DNA of 64,000 nt from Pseudo-nitzschia pungens (lineage: Eukaryota > Bacillariophyta > Bacillariophyceae > Bacillariales > Bacillariaceae): contig CM074762.1 of NCBI GenBank assembly GCA_037355855.1, positions 2,046,001 through 2,110,000 on the forward strand, given 5' to 3'. Numbering within the stretch: the stretch's first letter is position 1; the number at the start of each line of letters is the position of its first letter. A program made the position numbers and the translations under genes. The notes below the pieces were generated by a model. It did not search any database. It had not been told where the DNA came from and saw only the letters and a program-made list of their open reading frames with translations. Below are positions 21,431 to 32,104 of this stretch, piece by piece.

Positions 21431-22034
21431 TCCTGCAGCCTGCCGGAATTATTTTTTTTTCCCGCAGCCACCAATTTTGTTTTTGTGGGCTGCGGGAATT
21501 TTTTTCGTTTCCCTCAGCTGCAGGAGTTTTTTATTTTTAGGGAGAAACGGTAAGGGGAGCAACTCGTTCATTTTGGAAAATATTTCTACTACTTTCGTGA
21601 AAAATGATAAATTCCCGCAGACTCAATGCGTCATTCCTCCATCAACTCGTTTCTCATTCATTCTCAATTCAGTCGCGCAAAATATCATCAAAATCGAAAC
21701 GTTCTTCGAATTTCTTGCGTGCGGTAAATCACGCGTGGCATTTTTCCTGTCAATCCTGTTTTTGTCAAACTCAGACGAAAACAAAAAAAAAATCGAAAGA
21801 ATCCAATAGAAAAGATGTGTCACCAACGAACGTCTATTCCTACGAAAATCTCGTATTCTCCGTGTCAACGGCATTGCGGTGTTGCCGTTCCAGAACAAAA
21901 CGATCACGCACAACGCAACGCAACGCAACGCAACACAACGTAACGCATCACAAATCAAATCAAATCAAATCGAAACAAACTCGCAAACTCGCAAACAGTG
22001 AAACGAACCAAGCAAAACAATTGGGAATCGAACC

Positions 22035-23774
22035 ATGGGAAGAATCGTGGTTGCCGGACGACGAAGCGTTCCAAAGGCGACGCGCAGCTCGCCGCTCTCG
22101 AGGAATAGTGGTGGTTGGGTGCTGCTGTCGCTTCTTCTTCCCGCTGCCCGATCGTTTTCGAGCCCGAGCCATCGATCGTTCCGCCACGGTTTGGATCGAC
22201 AAAAGTCTCGAGAACATCATCATCTATTGCCCGGAAAAGAAGGACCTCCCGTCTCGTGTTGGGATCCCTTTTCGGATTCGAGCACCCGCAGCGAGAATCT
22301 TCCGACCCCGGGTATCCCTCTGAATATGCACTCCACGATTGCGATTACGAGCGCGAGCGCGAGGAATACCAATACCCGACTCTCCTACCGAAAAACCGAC
22401 TTTGAAGACGCCCACGAATCTCTTTCCTCCGATCGCGGATTCGCGAAGGACCCTCGCGCCCCCGAAACCGCCGACGGGCTCTCCTCGGTGGACACGGACA
22501 CCCGTCGCACGTTTTTCGGATCCTCCATGCAACACGGCTGGATCGGCCTGAAACAACTCTTTTCGTTTCCCACGGGTGCAGCAAAGACGGCCACTGTCAC
22601 GGTCAAGCGTCGAAGCCGCAGCAGCAGCAGCAGCAGCATTAGTAGCAGCATTAGTAGCAACAACATCGACTCGATCGAGCTGGGTTCCGCGAGGGATGGG
22701 GGCGAAACGGCCGTGGCTGTGTTCGAGGGATTGCCACTGGCTCGGACACGGAAGAGCACCGCCTGGACGCCATCGCCAATGGTCATCCAACCCAAACGGC
22801 TCTTCTCGTCGTCGTCGTCGTCGTCGTCGTCATCCTCCGTTCTCCGCGAGATTGTCGAACACAATCGATCCTGGATCCAGCTGCAGATTGTCAAGCACGG
22901 TGCGGTCGTTTTCCGGGGGTTTGACCTTTTGAAAACCGACAGGGGCTCGGACGCCATCCGAGAGATTGCTCGGATGTTGGAGCATTCCATTTCGAATCAA
23001 TCTCGAAACGGTGGATTCCAAACCTACCTCGTGGTTTCCTCTCCCAAAAAAGACGGCCGCCAACAACAACCGAACCGCTGGATCGAAAGCTCGCCGTCCA
23101 ACGAGCGGTGCTGGGAGGAAATCGGTACCGATGCGAGAATCACCGATTTCCGAGCCGTTCACCGGGACCTTCCCGCGGACCTGAGTGCCAAGCTGACGGC
23201 CAAAAAGCTCCTGTACACCCGCATCGACGCTTCCGACGACACGCAAGCATCCGATCCACACCGCTTCCGGCGCAGCAATGGCGACAGCGACAGCGCGCGG
23301 GGACGGTCTCAGCTATTTGGAACGACCAACACAAAGTCGTTCGAGCGAGTCTACAAACGATTCCGGGGTGCTGCTCGTGGTGCTGCTGCTGGAACGAGAC
23401 GGTCCGAGTTCGAGTCCGAGGCCTTTCTGCCCCACCCCATCACGCGCGAAAAGCTCTGGTTCCCGCTCGCTCACACCTATCACTGGACGTCGGCTCCCGC
23501 GGAGCGCTGGGACGAATTCTTGCGGACCAAGAAAATGTCGGCCCTGGGCCGCGCGCTGAAGGTGGGCGCCCGGTCGCTGTGGAGGCACGGGATCCGGGGG
23601 AAATCCACCGCGCCCGTGGCCGTGACCTACGGAGACGGAACGCCGATTTCCGTTCGGGAAATGCGCCGGATCTCGAGAACGATACGGCGCAATACCAGTG
23701 CGGCGCGCGATTGGTTTCGGGTGGGGGATCTCTGGATCGTGGACGGTTGGAGCGCGGGGGTGCAATGGAATTGA
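22035..23774 (+). CDS. TauD/TfdA (SyrP-like) dioxygenase fold protein lacking the Fe ligands
   Basis: 579 residues from MGRIVVAGRRSVPKATR. A hydrophobic segment (WVLLSLLLPAARS/FSSPS) fits a signal or plastid presequence. A Ser-rich linker leads to the fold: HGAVVFRGF at about 288-296, FRAVHRDLPADLSAKL near 372, LFGTTNTKSFERVYKRF, WFPLAHTYHW at about 475, and TYGDGTPIS at about 531. These match the SyrP-like family in order and spacing. In active members a HxD/E pair in an FHxEMSY-like motif and a distal His in a DNxxVAHGR-like motif bind Fe(II). Here the first region reads WEEIGTDARITDFRAVH and the last reads VDGWSAGVQWN before the stop, so both are absent. I conclude a catalytically dead homologue or a truncated gene. 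Confidence 0.65.
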   Translation: MGRIVVAGRRSVPKATRSSPLSRNSGGWVLLSLLLPAARSFSSPSHRSFRHGLDRQKSREHHHLLPGKEGPPVSCWDPFSDSSTRSENLPTPGIPLNMHSTIAITSASARNTNTRLSYRKTDFEDAHESLSSDRGFAKDPRAPETADGLSSVDTDTRRTFFGSSMQHGWIGLKQLFSFPTGAAKTATVTVKRRSRSSSSSSISSSISSNNIDSIELGSARDGGETAVAVFEGLPLARTRKSTAWTPSPMVIQPKRLFSSSSSSSSSSSVLREIVEHNRSWIQLQIVKHGAVVFRGFDLLKTDRGSDAIREIARMLEHSISNQSRNGGFQTYLVVSSPKKDGRQQQPNRWIESSPSNERCWEEIGTDARITDFRAVHRDLPADLSAKLTAKKLLYTRIDASDDTQASDPHRFRRSNGDSDSARGRSQLFGTTNTKSFERVYKRFRGAARGAAAGTRRSEFESEAFLPHPITREKLWFPLAHTYHWTSAPAERWDEFLRTKKMSALGRALKVGARSLWRHGIRGKSTAPVAVTYGDGTPISVREMRRISRTIRRNTSAARDWFRVGDLWIVDGWSAGVQWN

Positions 23775-25906
23775 CGGCTGCCGTACCGCTACCGTACCGT
23801 AGCATACTGCACTGCGACGAAAACGCGGGAGTGTCAATGAAACAAATCGAATAATTAATAATTAATAACTAATAATAATACTTCCGAGGAATTGAATTTC
23901 CGTCTCGAAGCAACAAAAGTCTATCCTGGGTTCCGTAGGTTGTCGTCTCACTGCTGCCAATACGGCACATTGTTTATTTATCAATCTCGGTAATTTCCGT
24001 CCACCCGTTGTTCATCGCGTTTGTATCTCGCAGGTTCCGCTTTGAATTGTAGGTTCAAAGCAAGTCCATCCCGTTGAAACCGGTCCCTGCCAAGAACTTT
24101 CTTCGGAGGACGTGTCGGAGAGAATCGAGCGGTCCGTAAACGGCGCAATGCGGGGGATCCGGAGCCGGAGGGAATCCGAGAGAGCGCGAGGAGGCCTTCC
24201 GCGACGCGGTCGTTCCGGAGACGCTCCGGAGCGGCCGCGTTGTCCGGTCCGGTCCGGCCCGGTGGCCTCGCCGGACGCCGCGTCGTTTCGATCCGGGCCG
24301 GGATCCCGCCGAGAGGTTTCAAGCGTGTCGCGAGGTTCCAAAGTCGGCTCCGGCGACTCGTTCGCGTTCGCGGTCGACGCACGCTCAAAGGCGCGCCGTT
24401 TCGAGAGAGAGAGGGGGATTCGAGCTTCGTCTCGACGCGCTCCGGGTTCGCCGAGTCCCTTTTCGAGCGGGCTTCGCCCAAAAGTGCTCCCCCGGAACCT
24501 TTCCCGACGCTTCCGTTTGTACGATCCCGATCGATGGCTCTTCCTCGAAACCCGCTGCACGAGCGCCCCGCAAGTCCAAGCAGGGACCTAGTTGCCACAA
24601 CGTGATCCTTTTTGTTCCGACCCAACAGGCCTTTGGCCGAACTAATTCGAATTTCCATTGGCTCCACCGTTTCGAGGGCATTGAATTCTCTTGCTGATAG
24701 TGCATGTCTCACTGTGATAGCGATTCCTTTGGGCAGGTGGAAGTCTATTTGTATCTCTTACGTCTTTCGGTCTAGCCCATTCAACAATGAAACGTCCGTC
24801 CCAAGATCCTCCCAACGTTTCATGGGCTGGCCGAATCGTTCCGGCCTGGCGGTCATCCGGTATCCAGCTCGAAATTTCACTCCCACCGACTGATCGGTTC
24901 CGTTTGTTTCTTCTTATTGATGCCCGGGTGAACAATCCAACGCGATGTAGAATCAGAAACTCCAATGACCCGTTGTTCCATGCTTGGAGAAGGATGCTGT
25001 TCCACGGTCCTTCACGAACGACGACTGACCGGTGGAAGGTCCTGCATCTGAGCTCCAAGCTCGAACCGCGCGGGATTTCCGTTTCGAGGATCGGGGGTGT
25101 TCCCCCCGCTGAGTACGCACGGAACGTCTCCCAGCAAGATGACGGCATGCCACGACCACGACGGGAACTTGCTTGCGATTATTCCCTACTGGATTTCCTC
25201 GCTTCTGGATCACAACTTTAGCGCTGGTGCGTACGAGTCCTTCGCGATTCATCACGGAACGAGCTACGTCTTTTCTCCTTTTCCACGGAGACCGGGGGGT
25301 GCTGCGACGGTGCGATTTTGCCTTTTTTAGAAGGGCTGCTTCGGTGATCTAGTCACTTTTGCTTCTCCACTCGTCGTTTTAGAGCGCGGTGCTCGGAATG
25401 CGGCAGAGCTTTCTGAATTTGTCCTCCATCGCTCGGATCGTCTTCTCGTCTCGTCGTCTTCCGACCGCTCCGTTCCGCACGGGTTTTCATTATTTCGGAC
25501 GTTCCGGGACGCCGGGTGGGCCGAGAAGCACCATCCACGAACGGCGCGAGACGGAATCCGATCCGAATGTTCGATCGAGATGCGTGCGAGTACGTGCGAG
25601 TTCCTTCATCGAAAGCGCACGTCTTGTTCCGGGTCCAATGAGCGACGATGGTGCACGCAACCGACAAGGCGGAGCCAACCACCGCGGTCCGTGTAGTCTG
25701 GTTTGGATCCCAATGCTCGATTCCCAATTGTCCTCGTGGCCTTGACTGTTCCGCACGGTGTTCCTCCACATGGTTGCCAAACCATGGTATTTGGTTTCGA
25801 GTTGCAACCGGAACGGAACTCTTGCGGGGCGGACATTTGGGTTCGTTTCGTTTCTCTTTGTTTGGTTTCGTTTCGCTTCGCTTCCTTGCGCTGTTCGGAC
25901 TCCCTG
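23775..25906. other. GC-rich region without a supported gene
   Basis: Long open frames exist on both strands (for example 23981-24712 minus and 24240-24605 plus) but high GC makes these easy to get by chance. On the plus strand, pieces such as CHNVILFVPTQQAFGRTNSN (about 24593), FRLFLLIDARVNNPTRCRIR (about 24899) and LLAIIPYWISSLLDHNFSAG (about 25169) look protein-like but lie in successive frames. It may hold a broken gene; see findings. Confidence 0.4.
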
Positions 25907-27484
25907 CTACGCCACCGCCTCGTGCCGGAGGTAGTAGGGATCCGTTTTGGCCAATTCCTCCAGCTGCCCCTCGTGGCAAGGAAAGATGTCGCTGTCGGGG
26001 CAAGCGCTGTAATCGAAAAATTCCCAGTGGTACATGTCTACCTTGTCGCTCTTGCCACCATCGCCATTGTCGTTCGCGTTGTTGTTGTTGTTGTTGTTGT
26101 TGTTGTCGTTGTCGTTGCTGTTCCTGCCAACGGGCCAGATCCCGCGATGGGGTTCCATGCACCGGGGAAGGTACCGTGCCGGTCTCATCAGGACGCCCTT
26201 GTCCTTGGTCTTCTTCTTTTTCCCCCCGAGCGTCTGTTCCGGCTCGCGCGACGAAAACTCCGGGTCGGGCTCGTACAGGGCCGCGATCGAGTCGGCGTCC
26301 TCCGTGGTTCCAACGAGGATCGAGTGCGACGTGAGGTAGCGCCTCGTCACGGACCAGTCCCGCTTTCGCTTCAGCAGGAGCGCCGCAACGGCGTCCGGTT
26401 CGAGCCTTTCCTCGGGCGTCAGCTCGCCGGCGGCGTCCCCTTCGACGACCAGGGTCCTCCAGAATCCGACCAGATCCCTCAGGAACCGAGACTTCACGAT
26501 CCACCCGCTCGCGCCGATCCCCGTCGACACAAAGTACCGCTCGCACCGAAACGCCAGGTCCCGGATTTCCTCCAGCGGGACGCACAGATCGTTGTCGGAT
26601 TCCATGTAGAAATAATAATACTCCACGCCTTCCGAGCGGCGTTCGAGAGACAAGAGATAGTCCGCGACCCTGAGAAACTTGGCGCGGTAGCATTTTTTGG
26701 AATACCCCCGGCAATCCTCTTCTTTTTCCGCGTTTTCGTTTTCGTTTTCGCTGTCGTTTTCGTTGTCGTTGTTGTTTCTTCCGCGGGGAGGAACCAGGTG
26801 GCCGTTGTGAAAGAGAGAGGCCCCCGGGGAGGAAGCGATCGTTTGGTTCCGATCCTCGCCGGACGCGTGCAAATCGATGAAATCAAAGACGTGAAAGCCG
26901 TGGGGGATCTGAACCGGCACCGTTCGCTGGGCGTCCCGGATGGTAAACGGAACAAACACCCTTCCCCCGCCGCCGTTCGCGTTCGAGGGATCCTTAAATC
27001 CGCGGTTTTGCCCGGGATCCGCCGCGTCGACCCAGTAGAAGGACGGGTCGGATCGTTCCTTTTCCGCAATCTCTCGTTCCAGGCCTTCCCTCACGCGCTC
27101 GAGCCGGTTTCGCAAGTCCTCCAGCTCGGCCCGGAGCGATGCCCCCGCGGGGGGTTCCTCCGGTGCTTGCAATCGTGCTTGTTGCAATTGTGTTTGTAAT
27201 TGTAATCCTTGCTGCTCCCCACTCCGCGGGGAATCCTCCCCTTCCGAACCCGAACGATCCTCTCGGGACGAGCGCGGGCGCAGGCGCAGAGGAAATCGAC
27301 TCCCGTTCCCCCGGGGATCGTTCCGGTGGGCCCAAAAGTAGGCAAAGGCGTTGGCGACGATTTGCAGCCAGCACGCGGCGAACACGAACAGGCCGTACAG
27401 CAGCAAACGGTTTTTGCGACCGCTGCCGCGCCGGGATGGTGGTTGGAATGGAGGTTCGTGGGGTGGTTGGGTTCCGGGAACCAT
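25907..27484 (-). CDS. Type II membrane protein, glycosyltransferase-like family (paralogue 1 of 3)
   Basis: 525 residues from the ATG at 27484. A short cytosolic tail, an anchor at about 23-44 (LLLYGLFVFAACWLQIVANA), a stem with a coiled coil (LRAELEDLRNRLERVREGLE), then a luminal domain shared with the genes at 43680 and 48258: RDAQRTVPVQIPHGFHVFDF, a Cys pair in CRGYSKKCY, EYYYFYMESDNDLCVPLEE, YFVSTGIGASGWIVKSRF, RRYLTSHS, LPRCMEPHRGIW and FFDYSACPDSDIFPCHEG. The ESDNDLC motif could be a DxD-type nucleotide-sugar site. I do not recognise a CAZy family. Poly-Asn tracts lie near the middle and near residue 485. A Golgi location is inferred from topology. Confidence 0.75.
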   Translation of the reverse strand: MVPGTQPPHEPPFQPPSRRGSGRKNRLLLYGLFVFAACWLQIVANAFAYFWAHRNDPRGNGSRFPLRLRPRSSREDRSGSEGEDSPRSGEQQGLQLQTQLQQARLQAPEEPPAGASLRAELEDLRNRLERVREGLEREIAEKERSDPSFYWVDAADPGQNRGFKDPSNANGGGGRVFVPFTIRDAQRTVPVQIPHGFHVFDFIDLHASGEDRNQTIASSPGASLFHNGHLVPPRGRNNNDNENDSENENENAEKEEDCRGYSKKCYRAKFLRVADYLLSLERRSEGVEYYYFYMESDNDLCVPLEEIRDLAFRCERYFVSTGIGASGWIVKSRFLRDLVGFWRTLVVEGDAAGELTPEERLEPDAVAALLLKRKRDWSVTRRYLTSHSILVGTTEDADSIAALYEPDPEFSSREPEQTLGGKKKKTKDKGVLMRPARYLPRCMEPHRGIWPVGRNSNDNDNNNNNNNNNANDNGDGGKSDKVDMYHWEFFDYSACPDSDIFPCHEGQLEELAKTDPYYLRHEAVA

Positions 27485-28733
27485 GATGGTCTGTGCGGAG
27501 TGGGATTGGGGTGGGGTGGGGTGGGGGGTTCGTCGAATGGCACCAATGGAGTCGGTTTGTTCAATTAGAGGCACAACGACGGAGTCAGTCAGTCGGTTTG
27601 TTGCTAGACGTCAATTATTTTTTGTTCGCATAGGCGCAACAATGGAGTCGGTATGTGAACATTGAACATACCAGTAACTTACGGTACTTTAAAGGCGTGT
27701 GCTAGTAACTTGTAATTTTTACTACACGTAATTACTTCGTATTATTTTTGTTGGAAATGCCCGACAGCCGGGGGGGCTTGATGGTATGATACCATGCACA
27801 TACCACATTCATTTACTAGTATGTATGTTACGAGCACATGATTGGAACCGACGTGATGGTGGAACATGGATCAAGGCCTTACGGTACTTGTACAAGTATC
27901 TTACTTCAGAGTGCTCTCATCTCAAGAAAATGAATGACACTCGTAAGGTTACTCGTACCGTACTCACAAAATATGCACGCCATCATGATATTACTAAGTA
28001 CGTACTACGTATTTTGTATCATGTGCCCGGTAAGATTGCGTTCTCGTAAGATTTTAATTACTTTTCTTTGTACCGGTAAAATACGAAAATCATTATTTTT
28101 CAAATCAATCCACAATCCACAACTTCTTTTCCAAATCGGAACCCACAACCGGATCACAAGTCAGCATCCACGTGCCTCTTTCATGGGACACCAAGAGAGT
28201 GACTGACTCCGAGTGATACAGGACAACCATGAAATAATGCGCTTTCGAGATGCATCGATAGTATCGATATCGATATCGAATCGGACGACTGCCGAGGTAC
28301 CAGGATTGTACGTACTACTACTACTACTACTACGGTATGTTGTCAGGATTACTCGTTTTCCTTGTGGATGCGAGGCGACTGACTGACTCCATGCGATCCC
28401 GGTGAAGGAATGAATGAAGGAATCAATCAATCAATCAGTCCGATGACGCGTGCGTGCGCTCCCATTCCTTGACGGAGAATGAATCCGAATGGGATCCAGT
28501 GGAACGGACGGGATTCGATTCGATTCGATTCGCACTGGGACACGGCGTGTTCCCTCTTGCGCTCGCAAGAACCCTTCCGAGACAAAGAGTACCGCATATT
28601 CGTAGGGGTGCGCACGCACTCCCTTGCGACCCCGAATGGGATCTCGGAGGTTCGTTGCTTCGTTGCGGAGCGGCCACCGGTTGCGTCGATCCCACCACAG
28701 CGGTCCATAAACCGGAGAGAGAGAGAGAAAGAG

Positions 28734-28771
<38 letters not shown>

Positions 28772-28791
28772 GCAAAACAAGCAGATCCAGA
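27485..28791. other. Divergent intergenic region
   Basis: It should hold promoters for both flanking genes. TACCGGTA/GTAAGGTTAC words occur around 27945-28080, an ATCGAT run at 28256-28277 and a (TAC)n run at 28314-28335. The GA microsatellite at 28719-28772 is immediately before the next start. No gene seen. Confidence 0.5.
28719..28772. repeat. GA/GAAA microsatellite in a 5' leader
   Basis: Runs of GAGAGA and GAAAGAAAG between 28719 and 28772, ending 20 bases before the ATG of the tandem TTL gene. Confidence 0.9.
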
Positions 28792-31700
28792 ATGCCCCGA
28801 ACTCTCTCGGGCTCGTCGCTCGCAACGAGCGGAAGGTCTCCCAACGGGGCGGTGCCGCGCCCGAGAGCGCGTCGGTGGTTCCCGGGATTTTGTCTCGCAC
28901 CGATTCTGGTGTGCCAGCTCCGGATGGTTTGCACGGTTTACGATCGCGAGCGGTCGCAGCTCCTGGAGCACCTCCGGCGAACGGACGAAAACGATCCGTA
29001 CCTGCCACCGCATGAGCGGCAAGACTCGCGGCAGCGATCGGTTGCCGCGGCGCCTCGATCCGGATCGGAGACGGCCGCGGCGGAACCCATCGAACAAGCA
29101 GCCTTCCACGAACCCGCGACGGAACGGAGAGTTTCCTCCGGATCCACCCCGCCGTCGGCGTCACTGTCACTGTCAATGTCAACCCCACCGTCGGCGTCGC
29201 TATCGTCACGAGCAGGACCCACATCGCCACTGGCGGTACCATCGTCCTCCTTATCGAAAGGAAAAGTCTTCGCTCCGTGCCCCGAAGAATCCCGGAAATT
29301 GGTTTGGTTCCGGCGTCCTCCAAACAGAAAGTTGTACGAACCCGCCTACCGGGCCTTTCACTCGAGGGGCTGGTCCGTCACCAGGGACATTTCTCGGGCG
29401 CACGTCTTGTGGGCCGACCAGCCCTCGGGGTTTTTCGACGACGGTCTCCTCGAGCCCTGGCAGCGCTTCAACCAGTTTCCGGGCACGCACCTGTGGGACG
29501 ACAAGGACCTGCTGGCACTCACCATGTCCCGCTACTACCACAGCGGAGGAGACGCCACCACCGAAACGCGAGAGCCCGAAGCATCGCTGGGCCGGCGGCG
29601 AACGCCTCTGCACAGTTTTCCGGAATCCTACGTCCTCCATCTGCCCGAAGGGATGGAGGCCTTTCGCGATCGATTGAGGGAAGAAAACGGCGGGCTCGAC
29701 GTTCCGTGGGTCTTGAAGAAACCCACGAGCAACGGGGGCAAGGGGGTCACCATCCTGGCACCCCGATCCGAGGCATTGATGCGCCTGGTGGGTCGCATCG
29801 AAAAGCAGCGAGAAGAGTTCTCGGCGAGAGCCGGAGAACGACGACGCGCACGAACGATCGAGGACGGGGATCGTCTCGGTGGCGAGGAAGGGTTTCCCAC
29901 CCATGGCGACACCGAGGGAAGCTACGGAGAGGCGGACGAGCACGAGGACGAGGACGAGGAGACACCGGAACGCCTGGTGGTGCAAAAATACATTTGCGAC
30001 GAAATGACCTACGAGCATCGAAAATTCGACGTTCGCGTCTATTGGACCGTGGCTTCCGTGGATCCCCTGATCGCATTGGTGCACACCCGACAAAACTACG
30101 TGCGGGTCGGGCACGCGGTGTACGACGAATCCAATTTCAGCCACTCCACCCGGACCCATCTCACGACCCACACCTTTGCGTCGACCGAAACCAAGGCCAC
30201 CTGGGACGAATTCCGGGAGCACATCGAGCGCCACGTGTGGGACCCGGGCTCGAACAACGGCCACCGCTTTCGCACTTCCGGCGGGGTTGCTGCCGGCAAG
30301 AACCAAACGGCCCTCTCGTCCACCCTGGAGGCCATCCAAACCGATCCCTTCCGACACGTTCAAAACCAGATGAACACCGCGATTGCGCACCTGGTGGATG
30401 CGTACAGGGGCCTCACGTTCCACGGCCGATCCATTCCGGGCGAAAACGGATTTTCCTGGCACGCGGCGGACATGATCGTCGACAACAACCTCGACGTCTA
30501 CGTCATCGAGGGGACGGACGGCCCGGGAAAGGACGAAGACTACGATTTTCGCATCGCGATGCACGACGAGTTGCTGGGAAGCGTGGTGGACATTCTGGAG
30601 GAGATTGTGGGTCGCCAGGAAGAAGGCCGACCCCTGGACGTTGTCGAAATGGCGGCCAGCGGGGTCTTTGGAGGATACGAAGTGGTCTACGACGACGGAC
30701 GAATGCTCGATTATCGCTACGAGCGACTCCCCCAAAAGGGATGCGGAGCTGCGGAGGGGAAACCGCCGAAACACGACGGAAAAGGCGATGCAAGCGCGGT
30801 GCCGTCGTCGTTTCCGAAGCGAACGATTGTACCCGCGAGTTTTCGGGCGCTCCCAAAGAAGAAACACGAATCCGGCGGTAGCTATTCCGACAAAACAAAG
30901 ACCTTTTGGATGCACAGCCGAACGAGACGGACCTGTGAACCCGTGGCACGATCCCTCCGGCGAAACGGTTGGACTCCGGTGGACCGCCCCGAAGAGGCTC
31001 AATTGGTATACCTTTTGGACAAGGACGAAGACTATGATCCACTTGCCTGGCAGTTTGTAAATTATCTTCCGTCGCAAGATTCTTTTTTTGAATTCGAATA
31101 TCTGAAGCATCTGGATTCCATGTCCGTCCCTTCCGTCGGAGAAAGCGAGGAAGAAGACAAGAGTGGGGTTTGCCGACCTATTGTGCACCAAGGGCAGCGA
31201 ATTCAGGTACAAGTCTACTGGTTGGTTCTTTCCCTTGATCCACTGACGGTGCTGTATCACGACGGATACGTCGAGTTTATGTATTCTACGGAATACGAGA
31301 ATGAGTTCCTGGCCTTGCCCATCACGGACAAAGACGGAAGACCGGCAGTCAAGCGCGCTTGGCGGGGATCATGGTCCGCTCTCGAGCACTACGTCAACAC
31401 CACCCATGCAAATCTTGTCTCTATTTCGCAGCAAACCAGAAACAGCAGGCCAAACAGCCCGGAGTTGGCCGCGACAAGAATTCGATCGGATCCCGCGTCT
31501 CACGTGAAGAACCAAATGAAACAGGCACTGGTCCTCATGGCCAAGGGATTGCACACGAACGCGAACCAGTCGACGAAATCCGGGTCATCATCCCCAACCC
31601 ACTCTTCTTTCGCATTGTTCTCTGCCCTGTTCGAGATCGACCAAAACCTCAATGTTTTCTTCAAAGACTCGTATCCTTACGACGTCAGAGGCGAAGAGTT

Positions 31701-31950
31701 TTCCGATATTGTGAACCTGCACGATGACGTTTATGGTTCCGCATTTCAACTATTGGAGCACTTTAACGGTACGACGATGGAGATCTTTGATCCACCAAGC
31801 GGAACACTGATGGGACGATACGAATGGTTAGCGCACGCAAGCTCTCCGCAAAGCGGGATATCCAACAAGAGAAGGAAAAGCAATCAGAACGAGCGTCTGT
31901 GGGAATTTCACTACGACTGGCGCCACAAGGCCAAAACGTGTGTCGAGTAA
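28792..31950 (+). CDS. Tandem tubulin-tyrosine-ligase (TTL) domain protein; second domain degenerate
   Basis: 1052 residues. A hydrophobic segment at about 30-46 and a low-complexity linker precede TTL domain 1 (about 160-620). That domain has all ATP-grasp landmarks: WDDKDLLAL, WVLKKPTSNGGKGV (ATP lysine and Gly loop), LVVQKYI, KFDVRVYWTV, NGFSWHAADMIVDNN and VYVIEGTDGP. Domain 2 (about 690-1035) repeats the periphery: FWMHSRTRRTCEPVARSLRR, DKDEDYDPLAWQFVNYLP, IQVQVYWLVLSLDPLTVLYH, FALFSALFEIDQNLNVFF and the LHDDVYGSAFQLLEHFNG tail. It lacks the lysine/Gly-loop core and the final acidic metal ligands. TTL enzymes ligate Tyr, Glu or Gly to proteins. A hydrophobic N-terminus is unusual for a tubulin modifier and suggests a secretory or membrane-bound role. 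Confidence 0.8.
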   Translation: MPRTLSGSSLATSGRSPNGAVPRPRARRWFPGFCLAPILVCQLRMVCTVYDRERSQLLEHLRRTDENDPYLPPHERQDSRQRSVAAAPRSGSETAAAEPIEQAAFHEPATERRVSSGSTPPSASLSLSMSTPPSASLSSRAGPTSPLAVPSSSLSKGKVFAPCPEESRKLVWFRRPPNRKLYEPAYRAFHSRGWSVTRDISRAHVLWADQPSGFFDDGLLEPWQRFNQFPGTHLWDDKDLLALTMSRYYHSGGDATTETREPEASLGRRRTPLHSFPESYVLHLPEGMEAFRDRLREENGGLDVPWVLKKPTSNGGKGVTILAPRSEALMRLVGRIEKQREEFSARAGERRRARTIEDGDRLGGEEGFPTHGDTEGSYGEADEHEDEDEETPERLVVQKYICDEMTYEHRKFDVRVYWTVASVDPLIALVHTRQNYVRVGHAVYDESNFSHSTRTHLTTHTFASTETKATWDEFREHIERHVWDPGSNNGHRFRTSGGVAAGKNQTALSSTLEAIQTDPFRHVQNQMNTAIAHLVDAYRGLTFHGRSIPGENGFSWHAADMIVDNNLDVYVIEGTDGPGKDEDYDFRIAMHDELLGSVVDILEEIVGRQEEGRPLDVVEMAASGVFGGYEVVYDDGRMLDYRYERLPQKGCGAAEGKPPKHDGKGDASAVPSSFPKRTIVPASFRALPKKKHESGGSYSDKTKTFWMHSRTRRTCEPVARSLRRNGWTPVDRPEEAQLVYLLDKDEDYDPLAWQFVNYLPSQDSFFEFEYLKHLDSMSVPSVGESEEEDKSGVCRPIVHQGQRIQVQVYWLVLSLDPLTVLYHDGYVEFMYSTEYENEFLALPITDKDGRPAVKRAWRGSWSALEHYVNTTHANLVSISQQTRNSRPNSPELAATRIRSDPASHVKNQMKQALVLMAKGLHTNANQSTKSGSSSPTHSSFALFSALFEIDQNLNVFFKDSYPYDVRGEEFSDIVNLHDDVYGSAFQLLEHFNGTTMEIFDPPSGTLMGRYEWLAHASSPQSGISNKRRKSNQNERLWEFHYDWRHKAKTCVE

Positions 31951-32104
31951 CATCAGTAGCACCAAATAATTATTTTGCAAGGGTAGTTGTCGAGTTCGGA
32001 GTGTCTGCTCCGTCCCTACAGACGTGTGTGTACGGCGGGTACAAAAGTTTCGACTCTTTCCCCACTCTGTTCTCTACTCCTGTTTTTCCTCGATTGTTTT
32101 TGGT

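Larger units (their letters stand above)
20575..22034. other. Divergent intergenic region with foldback element
   Basis: It holds the foldback repeat at 21022-21243, further degenerate repeats to about 21540, and (CAACG)n and (AAATC)n pentamer runs at 21897-21985 in the presumed leader of the next gene. Open frames inside the foldback are by-products of the repeat. Confidence 0.55.

Noticed and set aside
22010..22040. A tRNA B-box-like sequence (GGTTCGATTCC on the minus strand)
   Set aside because: The flanking bases do not form a T stem and no A box or acceptor pairing is present.
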